From NCBI RefSeq assembly GCF_026343125.1, contig NZ_JAPEMB010000001.1, positions 2,790,001 through 2,854,000 of the forward strand: a DNA stretch of 64,000 nucleotides, read 5' to 3'. The stretch comes from Streptomyces sp. NBC_00094. GTDB lineage: Bacteria; Actinomycetota; Actinomycetes; Streptomycetales; Streptomycetaceae. Within the stretch, counting starts at the first letter, position 1. Each line of letters starts with the position of its first letter. Under the pieces are notes generated by a model, which was not told where the DNA came from, did not search any database, and worked only from the letters and a program-made list of their open reading frames with translations. The position numbers and the translations under genes are program-made. Of the stretch, positions 32,992 through 42,658 are shown piece after piece.

Positions 32992-33153
32992 GGCCTGTCC
33001 GGCGGATCAGGGTCGGATAGGTCGCGGGGTCTGGTGCGGTGCATCGCAAGGCGCCGGAGCGCCCTCATAACGGAGTTATGGGGGCGTTTCGGCAACGCGG
33101 CGAGGTGCCGTGCCAGGCCCCGCGACCCCGGCCATGATCCGCCGGACAGGCCC
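32991..33153. mobile_element. MITE-like palindromic element, 163 bp, non-coding
   Basis: The ends are perfect 19-bp inverted repeats (GGGCCTGTCCGGCGGATCA at 32991-33009 and its complement at 33135-33153). The interior is also palindromic: GGTCGCGGGG near the left pairs with CCCCGCGACC near the right, and a central hairpin CGCCCTCATAAC-gga-GTTATGGGGGCG spans 33060-33086. There is no open frame. It is probably a non-autonomous derivative of a transposon with these terminal repeats. Confidence 0.75.
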
Positions 33154-33169
33154 TGAAACACCCGCGCGA

Positions 33170-34138
33170 TCAGGCCACCGGCAGTGGCCAGGCGTACGGC
33201 CCTCCGGGCTCGTCCAGCCAGGCCCACTGCCGGTCGCCGCTGACCGTCACCCCGAAGCGCTCCCGATCCGGCCGCCCCTCGCGCAGCCAGAGCGAGAGCG
33301 CTTCGCGTCTGTCCAGGGTCTCGGTGACGAGACCGTTCAGGAAGCGGAAGCGTTCGTCCCCGGCGGGGCCGTGGCGCGGGCCGCGGCTCTCCGAGGCGTG
33401 GGCGGCGACGCCCCGCAGCGCCACGAAGTACGCCGAGGTCTCCAGGAACCGCCCCTCCGCGTGCGTACCGTCGCGCACCCTCAGCAGGACCAGCCCGGTG
33501 GAGAGCGGGGCGAGGACCAGCGCGCCGGGCCGGCACTGGGCGAGCCAGGGGTACGGGACCGCCGGCACCGCGCAGGTCGCCACGATCCGGTCGTAGGGGG
33601 CCCGCTCGGGGCAGCCCCGGGCGCCGTCGGCGGCGAGCACCGCGGGCCGGTACCCGGCGGCGGCGAGATGGGTCCGGGCGGACTCGGCGATCTCCTCCTC
33701 CAGGTCGATCGTGGTGACGTGCTCCTCGCCGAGCCGGTGGCAGAGCAGGGCCGCGTGGTACCCGGTCCCGGCGCCGATCTCCAGGACGTCGTCGCCGTCG
33801 CGTACGTCCAGGGCCCGGAGCATGAGCGCCATCAGAGAGGGCTGGCTGGCGGAGGAGAGCAGCTCCCCGTCCCGTACGCGGGTGGCGATCGCCGTGTCCG
33901 CGTAGGCCCCGCGCAGCCAGCGCGCCCGCCGCACGGGGTCGGGGTCGCCGGACCAGAGCCGCTCGTAGCCGCCGGTCCCGGAGACGTAGTAGTACGGGAC
34001 GAAGAGATGGCGCGGGACCTCGGCGAAGGCGGCGTGCCAGGCGGGGTCGGACAGCACGCCGTCCGCCTCGATCTCCCGCACGAGCGCCCGCCGCTCCCGC
34101 GCGCCGGCCTCGGCGAACTCGTCCCGCGGCTCACCCAT
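33170..34138 (-). CDS. PCMT-like SAM-dependent methyltransferase
   Basis: The 322-residue protein is related to protein-L-isoaspartate O-methyltransferases. FVPYYYVSGTGGYERLW and SSASQPSLMALMLRALDV match the PCMT substrate region. Motif I is DVLEIGAGTGYHAALL, and a post-motif GARGCPERAPYDRIVATCAV follows. The C-terminal 110 residues are an extension not found in PCMT itself. Actinobacteria use this longer type both for repair of isoAsp and in peptide-maturation contexts; no precursor peptide gene is visible next to it. ATG 34138 is the start. The stop lies only 17 nt from the MITE. The methyl acceptor is undetermined. Confidence 0.8.
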   Translation of the reverse strand: MGEPRDEFAEAGARERRALVREIEADGVLSDPAWHAAFAEVPRHLFVPYYYVSGTGGYERLWSGDPDPVRRARWLRGAYADTAIATRVRDGELLSSASQPSLMALMLRALDVRDGDDVLEIGAGTGYHAALLCHRLGEEHVTTIDLEEEIAESARTHLAAAGYRPAVLAADGARGCPERAPYDRIVATCAVPAVPYPWLAQCRPGALVLAPLSTGLVLLRVRDGTHAEGRFLETSAYFVALRGVAAHASESRGPRHGPAGDERFRFLNGLVTETLDRREALSLWLREGRPDRERFGVTVSGDRQWAWLDEPGGPYAWPLPVA

Positions 34139-34299
34139 GTCTCCACTCTCCCGCTGCCCGGGCGCGCGGGCGAGCGGCCGTCCGGGTGCCTGGGTGCCCG
34201 GGTGTCCGTAGGGGTGCCGGCAAGGGGGCTCGCAAGGGTGTTCGTACGGGGGGTCCTAAGCCTCCGGTCCTCGGCCGGGTCATCTGAGACGATGGAACG

Positions 34300-34704
34300 G
34301 TGAACGAGATTCCCGGGGAAACGACGCAGGAGCAGACCTTCTACGAGCTGGTCGGCGGCGAGGAGACCTTCCGCCGCCTGGTCCGCCGCTTCTACGAGGG
34401 CGTCGCGGAGGACCCGCTGCTGCGCCCGATGTACCCCGAGGAGGACCTCGGTCCGGCGGAGGAGCGTCTCGTGCTCTTCCTGATGCAGTACTGGGGCGGC
34501 CCCCGCACGTACAGCGACCACCGGGGCCATCCCCGCCTGCGGATGCGGCACGCCCCGTTCACCGTGAACCAGGAGGCGCACGACGCCTGGCTCCGGCACA
34601 TGCGCGACGCCCTGGACGACCTCGCCCTCGCCCCCGAGCACGAGGCGGAGCTGTGGCGCTACCTCACCTACGCGGCGGCCTCCATGGTGAACACGGCCGG
34701 CTGA
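34300..34704 (+). CDS. glbO: Truncated haemoglobin, group II (GlbO type)
   Basis: The 134-residue protein is a 2-on-2 globin. QTFYELVGGEETFRRLVRRFYEGVAEDPLLRPMYP is the A-C region. The proximal His is in LRMRHAPF, and AHDAWLRHM contains the conserved Trp of group II. Such proteins bind oxygen and handle NO or peroxide. The start is GTG 34300. It diverges from the methyltransferase and is followed by the FtsX operon after a 196-bp gap. The family is certain. Confidence 0.9.
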   Translation: MNEIPGETTQEQTFYELVGGEETFRRLVRRFYEGVAEDPLLRPMYPEEDLGPAEERLVLFLMQYWGGPRTYSDHRGHPRLRMRHAPFTVNQEAHDAWLRHMRDALDDLALAPEHEAELWRYLTYAAASMVNTAG

Positions 34705-34900
34705 CGGCCCGTCACCCCTGCCCCGTCCCCCGCTCACTCACGGCGACACCTCCACCCCTGGACGGACACATTCCGGAGACGGAGCGCCGAATAACGGTCA
34801 CGATCCCATCAAGGTCGGTCCGTAAGCGGTTTCCAGTGGCCCGTGCACTCTGAAAGCATCCGAGGAAGTCCGGGGGTTTCCAGGGTTTCCAGGGGGATGG

Positions 34901-37900
34901 GTGACGGGGTTCGTATTCCTGCGTGTCAGGGCTCACCGGCTACTGCTGTCCGCGGCGCTGCTCGCCGTCCTGCTGACCACCACCGTGCTGGCCACGCTCG
35001 CCGCGTTCTCCGCCTCCGTGGGGGACGCGGCGCTCCAGGCCGGTCTCCAGGGCCGTTCCGCACCCGCCGCCGCGCTGATCGTGACCGGCCAGGTGCCCCC
35101 CGGGCAGCGGGCAGACGCCGAGGAGGCCCTGCGCGAAGGAGCCCGGAAGACCTTCGCGGGACTGCCGGTGACCGTACGGCGCCTCGAACGCTCCGGCCCG
35201 TACGCGCTGCCCCGCAGCCTCCAGCCGCCCGCCGCCCGCTCCGGCGACCCCGACCTCACCCACTTCGCCGCGCTCGACCGCTCGCGCCTCTCGCTCGTCC
35301 GGGGCGCCTGGCCCTCGGCCGCCCGCCCCGGCGGCGTGGTGGAGGCGGCGCTCCCCGAGGAGGCGGCCCGCCGGCTGCGGATCGCGCCCGGAACCGTACT
35401 CACCCTCGACGACCGAATAGGCGACGGTCAGGTGAAGACCCGGATCACCGGCGTCTACCGGCCCGTCGACACCGGTGACCCGTACTGGCAGCTCGACCCG
35501 GCCGGCGGCCGCGGTGTCCGGTCGGTCGCGTTCACGACGTACGGGCCGCTCCTCGTCGACCCGGCCCTGTCCGCCTCCGGCGCGCTGAGCTCCGGCGAGA
35601 CGTCCTGGCTCGGCACCGCCGACTTCAGCGGCCTCACCACCGACCGGATGGACGCCCTGCGCGCCGCGGCGATCGAGGGCCCGAAGGCGCTGTCGGCGGA
35701 GAGCGACCGGTTCGGGACGACGGTCTTCGCGTCCACCGCGCTCCCGACCGTCCTGGAGCAGACCCAGCGGGCGCTGGTCGTCTCGCGCTCGACCGTGCTG
35801 ATCGTGGCCGTGCAGCTGGTGCTCCTCGCCGCGTACGCGCTGCTGCTCGTCACCCGGCTGCTCAGCACCGAGCGCTCCGGGGAGACGGCGCTGCTGCGGG
35901 CCCGCGGCGGTTCACGGCGCCGGATCACCGGGCTCGCCGCCGCCGAGGCGCTGTTGCTCGCGCTCCCCGCGGCGATCGCCGCCCCGCTCCTGACCGGTCC
36001 GCTGACCCGGCTCTTCGCCGAGCGGTCCGCGCTCTCCGAGCTGGGGGTACGGCTCGACACGACGCCCTCCCTCCAGGTGTGGCTGGTCGCCGTCACGGTG
36101 GCGCTGTGCTGCGCGGCGGCCGTCGTGGCGCCCGCGCTGGCCGCCGGGGACGGTTCCGTCGTCTCGCTGCGCAAGGCCCGTGCGGGGTCGCTGCCCGCGC
36201 CCGTGCGCGCCGGGGCGGACATCGGCCTCCTCGCCGTGGCCGCCGTCGCGTTCTGGCAGCTCCAGCGGCCCGCCGCCGCCGGCGCGACCCTCGGCACGGG
36301 CGAGTCCGGTGGGAGTTCCGTGGACCCGGTGCTCGTCGCCGCGCCCGCCCTCGCCCTGCTCGCCGGGACCGTCCTGACGCTGCGTCTGCTGCCCCCCGCC
36401 GCCAAGCTGGCCGAGCGGCGGGCGGCGAGCGGGCGCGGTCTCTCCGCCGCCCTGGCCGGCTGGCAGTTCAGCCGCCGGCCGCTGCGCGGCGCGGGTCCCG
36501 TCCTCCTCCTCGTCCTCGCCGTGGCGATGGGCATGCTCGCCATCGCGCAGAGCAACTCGTGGGAACGGTCGCAGCGGGACCAGGCGGACTTCCGGGTCGG
36601 CGCGGCCGTCCGCGTCCTCGGCGCAGGCCCCGGCGAGCCGACGCAGACCGAACAGCTGGCCCACGTGCCGGGCGTCACGGCCGCGGCCCCGGTGCACCGC
36701 GGCACGGTGGACGTCGCGGGGAAGAACGCGACCGTCCTGGCCGTGGACGCCCGCACGGCCGTGGGCGCGCTGCTGCTGCGCCCCGACCTCGCCGGCGCCC
36801 CCGCCTCCTCCGTCCTCACCCCGCTCGCCGCCGAGACCGGGACCCGCGCCGGGATCCCGCTGCCCGCCGGCACCCGGACGCTCGCCGTCGAACTGCGCGG
36901 CGTCGCGCCGGCCGGCACCCCCGAGGCCCGGGTCACGGCCGTCCTCGAGGACCCGAACGGCATCCCGTACTGGCAGGCCCTGGGGATGCTGCCGCACGAC
37001 GGCCGGACCCATCGGCTGACCCTCGACCTCGGCGCCCTGACGTCCGGTCTCGGCACGGGCACCGGCGCGGGGAGTGACGCCGGCTCCGGCGGCCGGCTCA
37101 CGCTCACCGGTCTGGAGGTCAGCGGCCGCATCGAGGACGGCCTCGACCAGCAGCAGAGCCTGCACGTCGAACGCCTCACCACCGTCGGGCCGGACGGCAC
37201 CCCGCGGACGCACGCCTCGGGGCAGGTCCTCGCCGGCTGGGCCTCCGCCTCCCAGCAGACCGTGGGCGGCGACCTGCAGCCCTCCCTCCCGCTGAAGGGC
37301 GGACCCGGCTCGGCAACCGGCTCCGGCTCGGGCTCCGCGACGGGCTCCGGCTCCGCGACGCCCACCGGGCGCCCGGCGCCGTACTCCGTCTCGTACAGAC
37401 TCATCGGCAAGACCCCCGGGGACCCCTACTGGGGCACCGAGGAGTACACCCTGCGGCTGTCCTCGCCCGCGCCGAAGGTGCCGAAGCGGCTGTCGGCCGT
37501 GGCCACCGAGGCCTACATGGCGGCGAGCGGCGCCAAGCTCGGCGACCAGGTCGAGGTCGCCCTCGGCGGTGCGCGGATCCGCGTCACCGTCGGCCGGGTG
37601 GTCGAGGAGCTGCCGACCACGGGTGCGGGCGCCGCGAGCGTCTCCGCCTCCTCGCCCCTCACCGTCCCGGCGGACGGCGGCGCGATCCTCGTCGACCTGG
37701 CCTCGGTCAACCGGTACCTGCGGGCCGACAGGACCGCGACCGTCCCCGCCACCGAGTGGTGGCTGTCCGTCGCGCCCGGCCGGGCGGACGACGTCGCCGC
37801 GGCCCTGCGCGCCCGCCCGAACGCGGACCCGAAGCAGGTCCTCGTACGCGACGAGACCGCCGCCGACCTGCTCGGCGATCCGCTCGGCGCGGGCCCCAAC

Positions 37901-38314
37901 GCCGCCCTCATGGCGGTGGCCGCGGCCGCGGCGGCACTCGCCGCGGTCGGCTTCGCGGTCGGTTCGGCCGGTTCGATGCGGGAACGGTCCGACGAGTTCG
38001 GGGTGTTGCGTGCGCTCGGCACCCCGCAACGCCGCCTCGCCCGGCTGATCGCCGCCGAACAGGGCGTCCTCATCGCCGTCGGCCTGCTCGTCGGCGTCGG
38101 CCTCGGCGCGGTCCTGGCCAGGGCCGTCGTCCCGCTCGTCGTCCTCACCGGCCAGGCCGCCCGGCCCGTCCCCCCGGTCCTGGTGGAGCTGCCCCTCGGC
38201 CAGGTGGCACTGCTGCTCGCCGGGGTCGCGGCGCTGCCGCTGACGATCATCGCGGTGATCGCACTGCGCCGCACCGACCCGGCCGTGACCCTGCGCCACC
38301 AAGGGGAGCACTGA
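34901..38314 (+). CDS. Large FtsX/MacB-type ABC permease
   Basis: The 1137-residue membrane protein has an N-terminal helix (about residues 10-35), a long extracytoplasmic domain, a first FtsX core (about 290-420), further helices, a second extracytoplasmic domain and a final FtsX core (about 1000-1130) ending DPAVTLRHQGEH. The start is GTG 34901, with AGGGGG at 34891-34896. Its stop overlaps the next start in ATGA. The third gene of the unit supplies the ATPase. The class usually moves lipids or peptides or transduces mechanical work across the membrane; the cargo here is unknown. Confidence 0.85.
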   Translation: MTGFVFLRVRAHRLLLSAALLAVLLTTTVLATLAAFSASVGDAALQAGLQGRSAPAAALIVTGQVPPGQRADAEEALREGARKTFAGLPVTVRRLERSGPYALPRSLQPPAARSGDPDLTHFAALDRSRLSLVRGAWPSAARPGGVVEAALPEEAARRLRIAPGTVLTLDDRIGDGQVKTRITGVYRPVDTGDPYWQLDPAGGRGVRSVAFTTYGPLLVDPALSASGALSSGETSWLGTADFSGLTTDRMDALRAAAIEGPKALSAESDRFGTTVFASTALPTVLEQTQRALVVSRSTVLIVAVQLVLLAAYALLLVTRLLSTERSGETALLRARGGSRRRITGLAAAEALLLALPAAIAAPLLTGPLTRLFAERSALSELGVRLDTTPSLQVWLVAVTVALCCAAAVVAPALAAGDGSVVSLRKARAGSLPAPVRAGADIGLLAVAAVAFWQLQRPAAAGATLGTGESGGSSVDPVLVAAPALALLAGTVLTLRLLPPAAKLAERRAASGRGLSAALAGWQFSRRPLRGAGPVLLLVLAVAMGMLAIAQSNSWERSQRDQADFRVGAAVRVLGAGPGEPTQTEQLAHVPGVTAAAPVHRGTVDVAGKNATVLAVDARTAVGALLLRPDLAGAPASSVLTPLAAETGTRAGIPLPAGTRTLAVELRGVAPAGTPEARVTAVLEDPNGIPYWQALGMLPHDGRTHRLTLDLGALTSGLGTGTGAGSDAGSGGRLTLTGLEVSGRIEDGLDQQQSLHVERLTTVGPDGTPRTHASGQVLAGWASASQQTVGGDLQPSLPLKGGPGSATGSGSGSATGSGSATPTGRPAPYSVSYRLIGKTPGDPYWGTEEYTLRLSSPAPKVPKRLSAVATEAYMAASGAKLGDQVEVALGGARIRVTVGRVVEELPTTGAGAASVSASSPLTVPADGGAILVDLASVNRYLRADRTATVPATEWWLSVAPGRADDVAAALRARPNADPKQVLVRDETAADLLGDPLGAGPNAALMAVAAAAAALAAVGFAVGSAGSMRERSDEFGVLRALGTPQRRLARLIAAEQGVLIAVGLLVGVGLGAVLARAVVPLVVLTGQAARPVPPVLVELPLGQVALLLAGVAALPLTIIAVIALRRTDPAVTLRHQGEH

Positions 38315-41268
38315 TGTCCGCCGCACGCAGGGAGAGCCCCGACATGCCCCGGCCCCGGTCCGACGAGCCCGCCCAGCAGGACACGCCCGTCCAGCCGGAC
38401 ACGCCCGCCCGGTCCGGCAGGCCCGCCCGCGCCGTGGCCCCCTGGGTGCGGACCCGGCTGCGGACCGCACCCGGGGCGGCCTGCTTCCTCGCGCTGCTCG
38501 TCCTGGTCACCGCGTACCTCGCCGCCGCGCTGCCGCGGTCCGTCGCCGCGTACGAGACGGAGGGCCTGCGGCACGAGATCGAGACCGCCGCGCCCCGCAA
38601 CACCGTCCTGGACCTGACCGTCGAGCCGCCCGGCCTGGACCTGGACCAGGACAGGCGTGAGGCCGGGCTCGCGCCCGCCGTCCTCCTGAGGAAGCGGGAC
38701 GCGCTGCGCGCGCGGCTCCCCGAGCCGCTGCGGGACGACCCCCGCCAGACCGTCTACGGCGTCCGTACGGTCAAGCGGGTCACAGGCCTCGACCCGTGGC
38801 TGCCCAAGCCCGACGGCATCCCCACCGAGTTCGTGCTCTCCTCGCCGTCCGACCTGACCGCCCACGCGACCCTGCGGCAGGGCAGGCCCGCCGCCGGCGA
38901 CAAGAGCCGGCCGGAGGCGGTCGTCACCACGGCGACCGCCAAGGCCCTGGGCATCAAGCCCGGCGCGGTCGTGCACGTGCCCCGCCGGTCCGGCGAGGAA
39001 CCGATCGCCGTGACGGTCACCGGCATCGTCGAACCGCTCGGCACCGAGTCCGCGTACTGGGCGGTGGAGCCACTGCTGCACACCCCGGCGCTCGCCGCGA
39101 TCGTCAGCTCCGAGCTCAAGTACTACTGGCAGGGGGCCCTACTCCTCTCCCCCGCCTCGGCGCCCGTGCTGATCTCCACCACCGGCGACCCGGAGCTCTA
39201 CTGGCGGTTCATGCCCACGGCCGGCCATCTCACCGGACAGGACCTCGCCCGGCTCGACACCGCCCTCGACGCGGCGGACGGCGGGCCCGACCTGGTCAAG
39301 ATGCGCCAGGTCATGGGGCCCACCGGCACCTTCGTCACCGAACTCGACGCGATCGTCGACTCGTTCCGTTCGATGCGCGAGGCGATCAACCCGGTCGTGG
39401 CCGTCGCCGTCTTCGGGATCGGTGCGGTCGCCGCCGTCGTCCTCGCGATGACGGGTGGCCTCTTCGCCTCCCGGCGGGACGGCGAGCTGGCGCTGCTCCG
39501 CTCGCGCGGCGCCTCGCTGACCGGCATCGGTCTGCGGCTGCTGGGCGAGACCTCGGCGGTGGCCGTGCCGGCCGCCGCGCTCGGCCTCGCCGCCGCCGTG
39601 GCGACGGTACGAGGACCGGCCGGTGCCACGACCGGCACGGCAACGGGAACGGGAAGCGCTACGGCGGCCGGGTCCGGGGTCCTGTCCGGATTCGCCGGCG
39701 GCATCCCCCTCGCGCCCTCCGTCCTCGCCGCCGTCGTCGTCGCGGCCCTCGCGATGCTGGTCCTGCCGCTGCGGGCGGTCGTCCTGCACCGTCGCCCGCG
39801 TCTGCACGGCGGACGCGACGACCTGCTCACCGCCCGCCCCTCCCGGCGCCGTACGGTCACCGAACTCACCCTGCTCGTCCTCGCCGTGGGCGCCGTCGCC
39901 TCGCTGCGGCTGCGCGGCACCGGCGACTCCGGCGACCATCTGGTGAGCGCCGCCCCGGTGCTCGTCGGCGTGATCGCCGCACTCGTCCTCGTACGGATCT
40001 ATCCGCTGCCGCTGCGGTGGCTGGCCCGTCCGGCCCGCCGGCTGCGCGGGGTCGTCGGCCCGCTGGCCCTGGCCAGGGCCGGGCGCTCGTCCTCGACGGG
40101 CGCGCTGCCGCTGCTCGCGTTGGTCCTCGCACTGACCACGGCCGCGTTCGGCGGTTCGGTCCTCGCCGGCGTCGCCGACGCCCGCGACCGGGCCGCGCTC
40201 CTGGCGACCGGCGCGGACGCCCGGATCGACGGCTCGGTCGAGTGGACCCCGCTGCCGGACGGACTCACCGAGTCCGTGCGCGGTACCGCGGGGGTACGGG
40301 ACCTGGCCCCCGTACAGGTCGAGTACGGGGTGGCCCTGCCGTCCCACGAGGGGACCTCCGCCCTGCCGATGAGCGCGCCGCTCGTGGGCGTCGAACCGGA
40401 CTCGTACACGCGGCTCGCGAAGCGGACCGGCTTCGGCCCGTTCCCGGCCGCGCTGCTCGCGTCGACCGGGACGGGCGGCAAGGACGCCGTGGCCGACACC
40501 GACCGGGTGCTGCCCGCGATCGCCTCGCCCTCCGTCGCCGAACGGCTGGGCCGTGAGCCGCTGGAGATCGTGGCGGCGGCCGGGGTGTTCCGGGTGAAGG
40601 TGGTCGCCGTCCGGTCGACCACCCCGGCCCTGACGGGCGCCGACTTCCTGCTCGTCAACGCCGCCGACCTGGTCCACGCGCGGCCCACCGCGCTGCTCGT
40701 CACCGGGCCGTCGGTGGACGGGGCGGCCCTGCGCGCCGTCGTGACGGCGAAGTCCGACGACTTCACCGTGACGCTCCGCGCCGAACAGCGGTCCACCTAT
40801 GTGAACTCGCCGCTCCAGTCGGGCGCCGAGCGGATCTACGCGGGAGCGATCGGCGCGGGCGCCGGCTTCGCGGTCGTGGCCGTGCTGCTCTCCCTGATGC
40901 AGAGCGCGCCGGAGCGGACCACGCTCCTCGCGCGGCTGCGGACGATGGGACTGACCCGGAAGCAGGGACGGCGGCTGCTCGGCCTCGAGGCGCTGCCGCA
41001 GGCGTTCCTCGCTGCGCTCGGCGGGATGCTGGTCGGCTGGGCGACGGTGCCGCTGCTCGCCCCGGGCATCGACCTGTTCCGGCTGGCGCTCGCGACGTCA
41101 CCGGGTCTGGCGCCGCTGGACAGCGCCCCGCTGCGGGCGGACCCGTGGTCGCTGGTGCTGCCCGCGCTGGCCGTGGTCCTCCTGACGGGGGCGGCGGCGG
41201 CCGGGCAGGCCTGGTGGGCGGGGCGCAGGGGCTCGATCAAGGAACTGAGGGCAGGAGACGCACGATGA
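38314..41268 (+). CDS. Second large FtsX/MacB-type ABC permease
   Basis: The 984-residue membrane protein has a Pro-rich cytoplasmic N-terminus (about 45 residues), a helix, an extracytoplasmic domain and a first FtsX core (about 360-480). Helices, a second outer domain and a last FtsX core ending GRRGSIKELRAGDAR complete it. ATG 38314 overlaps the previous stop and is preceded by AAGGGGAG. Its own stop overlaps the ATPase start in ATGA. With the first permease it probably makes a heterodimeric transporter. Confidence 0.85.
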   Translation: MSAARRESPDMPRPRSDEPAQQDTPVQPDTPARSGRPARAVAPWVRTRLRTAPGAACFLALLVLVTAYLAAALPRSVAAYETEGLRHEIETAAPRNTVLDLTVEPPGLDLDQDRREAGLAPAVLLRKRDALRARLPEPLRDDPRQTVYGVRTVKRVTGLDPWLPKPDGIPTEFVLSSPSDLTAHATLRQGRPAAGDKSRPEAVVTTATAKALGIKPGAVVHVPRRSGEEPIAVTVTGIVEPLGTESAYWAVEPLLHTPALAAIVSSELKYYWQGALLLSPASAPVLISTTGDPELYWRFMPTAGHLTGQDLARLDTALDAADGGPDLVKMRQVMGPTGTFVTELDAIVDSFRSMREAINPVVAVAVFGIGAVAAVVLAMTGGLFASRRDGELALLRSRGASLTGIGLRLLGETSAVAVPAAALGLAAAVATVRGPAGATTGTATGTGSATAAGSGVLSGFAGGIPLAPSVLAAVVVAALAMLVLPLRAVVLHRRPRLHGGRDDLLTARPSRRRTVTELTLLVLAVGAVASLRLRGTGDSGDHLVSAAPVLVGVIAALVLVRIYPLPLRWLARPARRLRGVVGPLALARAGRSSSTGALPLLALVLALTTAAFGGSVLAGVADARDRAALLATGADARIDGSVEWTPLPDGLTESVRGTAGVRDLAPVQVEYGVALPSHEGTSALPMSAPLVGVEPDSYTRLAKRTGFGPFPAALLASTGTGGKDAVADTDRVLPAIASPSVAERLGREPLEIVAAAGVFRVKVVAVRSTTPALTGADFLLVNAADLVHARPTALLVTGPSVDGAALRAVVTAKSDDFTVTLRAEQRSTYVNSPLQSGAERIYAGAIGAGAGFAVVAVLLSLMQSAPERTTLLARLRTMGLTRKQGRRLLGLEALPQAFLAALGGMLVGWATVPLLAPGIDLFRLALATSPGLAPLDSAPLRADPWSLVLPALAVVLLTGAAAAGQAWWAGRRGSIKELRAGDAR

Positions 41269-42245
41269 CGAAGACCGGCACGACCCTCGACGACACCGCT
41301 CCGGGCACCACGCTGGCGGAGCTGGAGCAGCGGGCGGCGGCGCGGCGCGACCGGCCCTCGTACGGGCACGACGCGCTCATCGCCTGCGACCGCCTGGTCC
41401 GGATCTTCACCACGGACGGGGTGGAGGTGCAGGCGCTCCAGGGCCTCGATCTCCTGGTGAAGGAGGGTGAGTTGATGGCGCTGGTCGGGGCCTCGGGTTC
41501 CGGAAAGTCGACGCTGATGAACATCCTGGCGGGCCTGGACGTGCCGACGGCCGGCGCGGCCCGGGTGGCCGGGTCCGACCTGCTCGCGATGGACGGCAAG
41601 GCGCGGCTGCGCTATCGCCGCGAGGTCGTCGGCTTCGTCTGGCAGCAGACCGCCCGCAACCTCCTCCCGTACCTGACGGCAGCCCAGAACGTGGCGCTGC
41701 CCATGCAGTTGCGGGGCCGTACGAAGCGGAAGGCCGAGCGGGCCGAGGAGCTCCTCTCGATGCTGGGCATCGCGGACGCCCGCGACCGGCGGCCGCACCA
41801 GCTCTCCGGCGGCCAGCAGCAGCGGGTGGCGATCGCGGTCGCCCTCGCCAACAACCCGGCGGTGCTGCTCGCCGACGAGCCGACCGGCGAACTGGACTCG
41901 GCCACCGGTGAGCAGGTCTTCGCGGCCTTCCGGCGCGCCAACGAGGAGCTGGGCACGACGATCGTGATCGTCACCCACGACCAGGCGGTCGCCTCCGAGG
42001 TGCGGCGCACGGTCGCCATCCGCGACGGCCGCACCTCCTCGGAGGTGCTGCGCCGCACGGAGGTCGACGACCAGGGTCAGGAGTCGCTGGTGGCACGGGA
42101 GTACGCGATGCTCGACCGCGCCGGCCGGCTTCAGCTCCCGTCCGAGTACACGCAGGCGCTCGGGATGGAGCACCGGGTGGCTCTGGAGCTGGAGCAGGAC
42201 CACATCGGGGTCTGGCCGGACGAGGCGCAGGACCGCAGCTCTTAG
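41265..42245 (+). CDS. ABC transporter ATPase, LolD/MacB type
   Basis: The 326-residue protein has a Walker A GASGSGKST, signature LSGGQQQRVA, Walker B VLLADEPTGELDS and switch His in VIVTHD, with all residues needed for hydrolysis. The N-terminal 40 residues and C-terminal 60 residues extend beyond the usual 230-residue core. ATG 41265 overlaps the second permease stop. Translational coupling of all three genes supports one complex. Its stop overlaps the stop of the convergent GNAT gene by 3 nt. Confidence 0.92.
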   Translation: MTKTGTTLDDTAPGTTLAELEQRAAARRDRPSYGHDALIACDRLVRIFTTDGVEVQALQGLDLLVKEGELMALVGASGSGKSTLMNILAGLDVPTAGAARVAGSDLLAMDGKARLRYRREVVGFVWQQTARNLLPYLTAAQNVALPMQLRGRTKRKAERAEELLSMLGIADARDRRPHQLSGGQQQRVAIAVALANNPAVLLADEPTGELDSATGEQVFAAFRRANEELGTTIVIVTHDQAVASEVRRTVAIRDGRTSSEVLRRTEVDDQGQESLVAREYAMLDRAGRLQLPSEYTQALGMEHRVALELEQDHIGVWPDEAQDRSS

Positions 42246-42658
42246 GCGGTGTCCGCCGGCTCGTCGTTCAGCGCCATGAGTCCGGCGGCCGTGGGCCGGA
42301 AGCCGCACCGCTCGTGGAAGTCGGCGAGGTGCGGCTCGTAGTCCACGTGCAGCCAGTGGGCGCCGCGCTCCCGGGCCGCGTCGGCGGCGGCGCGGACGAG
42401 GGCGACTCCGAGACCGGTGCGGCGCTCGTCGGGGTGGACGGTCGTGTCGAGGAGGAAGGCGTGCACGCCGCCGTCCCCGACGACGTTCACGTATCCGACG
42501 AGCCGTCCGGCGCGACGGGCCGTGGCCCGGAGCAGGCTCCGGGCGAGGACGGGACCGAAGTCGGCGTCCTGGTGCCCGGGCCAGGCGGCGTGGAAGAGCG
42601 TGTTGAGCTCGTCCCCGGTGAGGGGCCCGTCGACCTGGATGTCCGTGTCCGGCCTCAT
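42242..42658 (-). CDS. GNAT-family N-acetyltransferase
   Basis: The 138-residue protein has the GNAT fold: VGYVNVVGDGGVHAFLLDTTVHPDERRTGLGVALVRAAADAARERG includes motif A (RRTGLG) for acetyl-CoA. The C-terminal part, ADFHERCGFRPTAAGLMAL, is typical. ATG 42658 overlaps the stop of the upstream gene in ATGA, so I prefer it to the upstream ATG at 42733. The substrate is unknown. The 3' end overlaps the stop of the convergent ABC ATPase gene. Confidence 0.85.
   Translation of the reverse strand: MRPDTDIQVDGPLTGDELNTLFHAAWPGHQDADFGPVLARSLLRATARRAGRLVGYVNVVGDGGVHAFLLDTTVHPDERRTGLGVALVRAAADAARERGAHWLHVDYEPHLADFHERCGFRPTAAGLMALNDEPADTA

Noticed and set aside
33170..34138. PCMT-like methyltransferase as part of a lanthipeptide or other RiPP cluster
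   Set aside because: No precursor peptide, lanthipeptide synthase or transporter is encoded close by.
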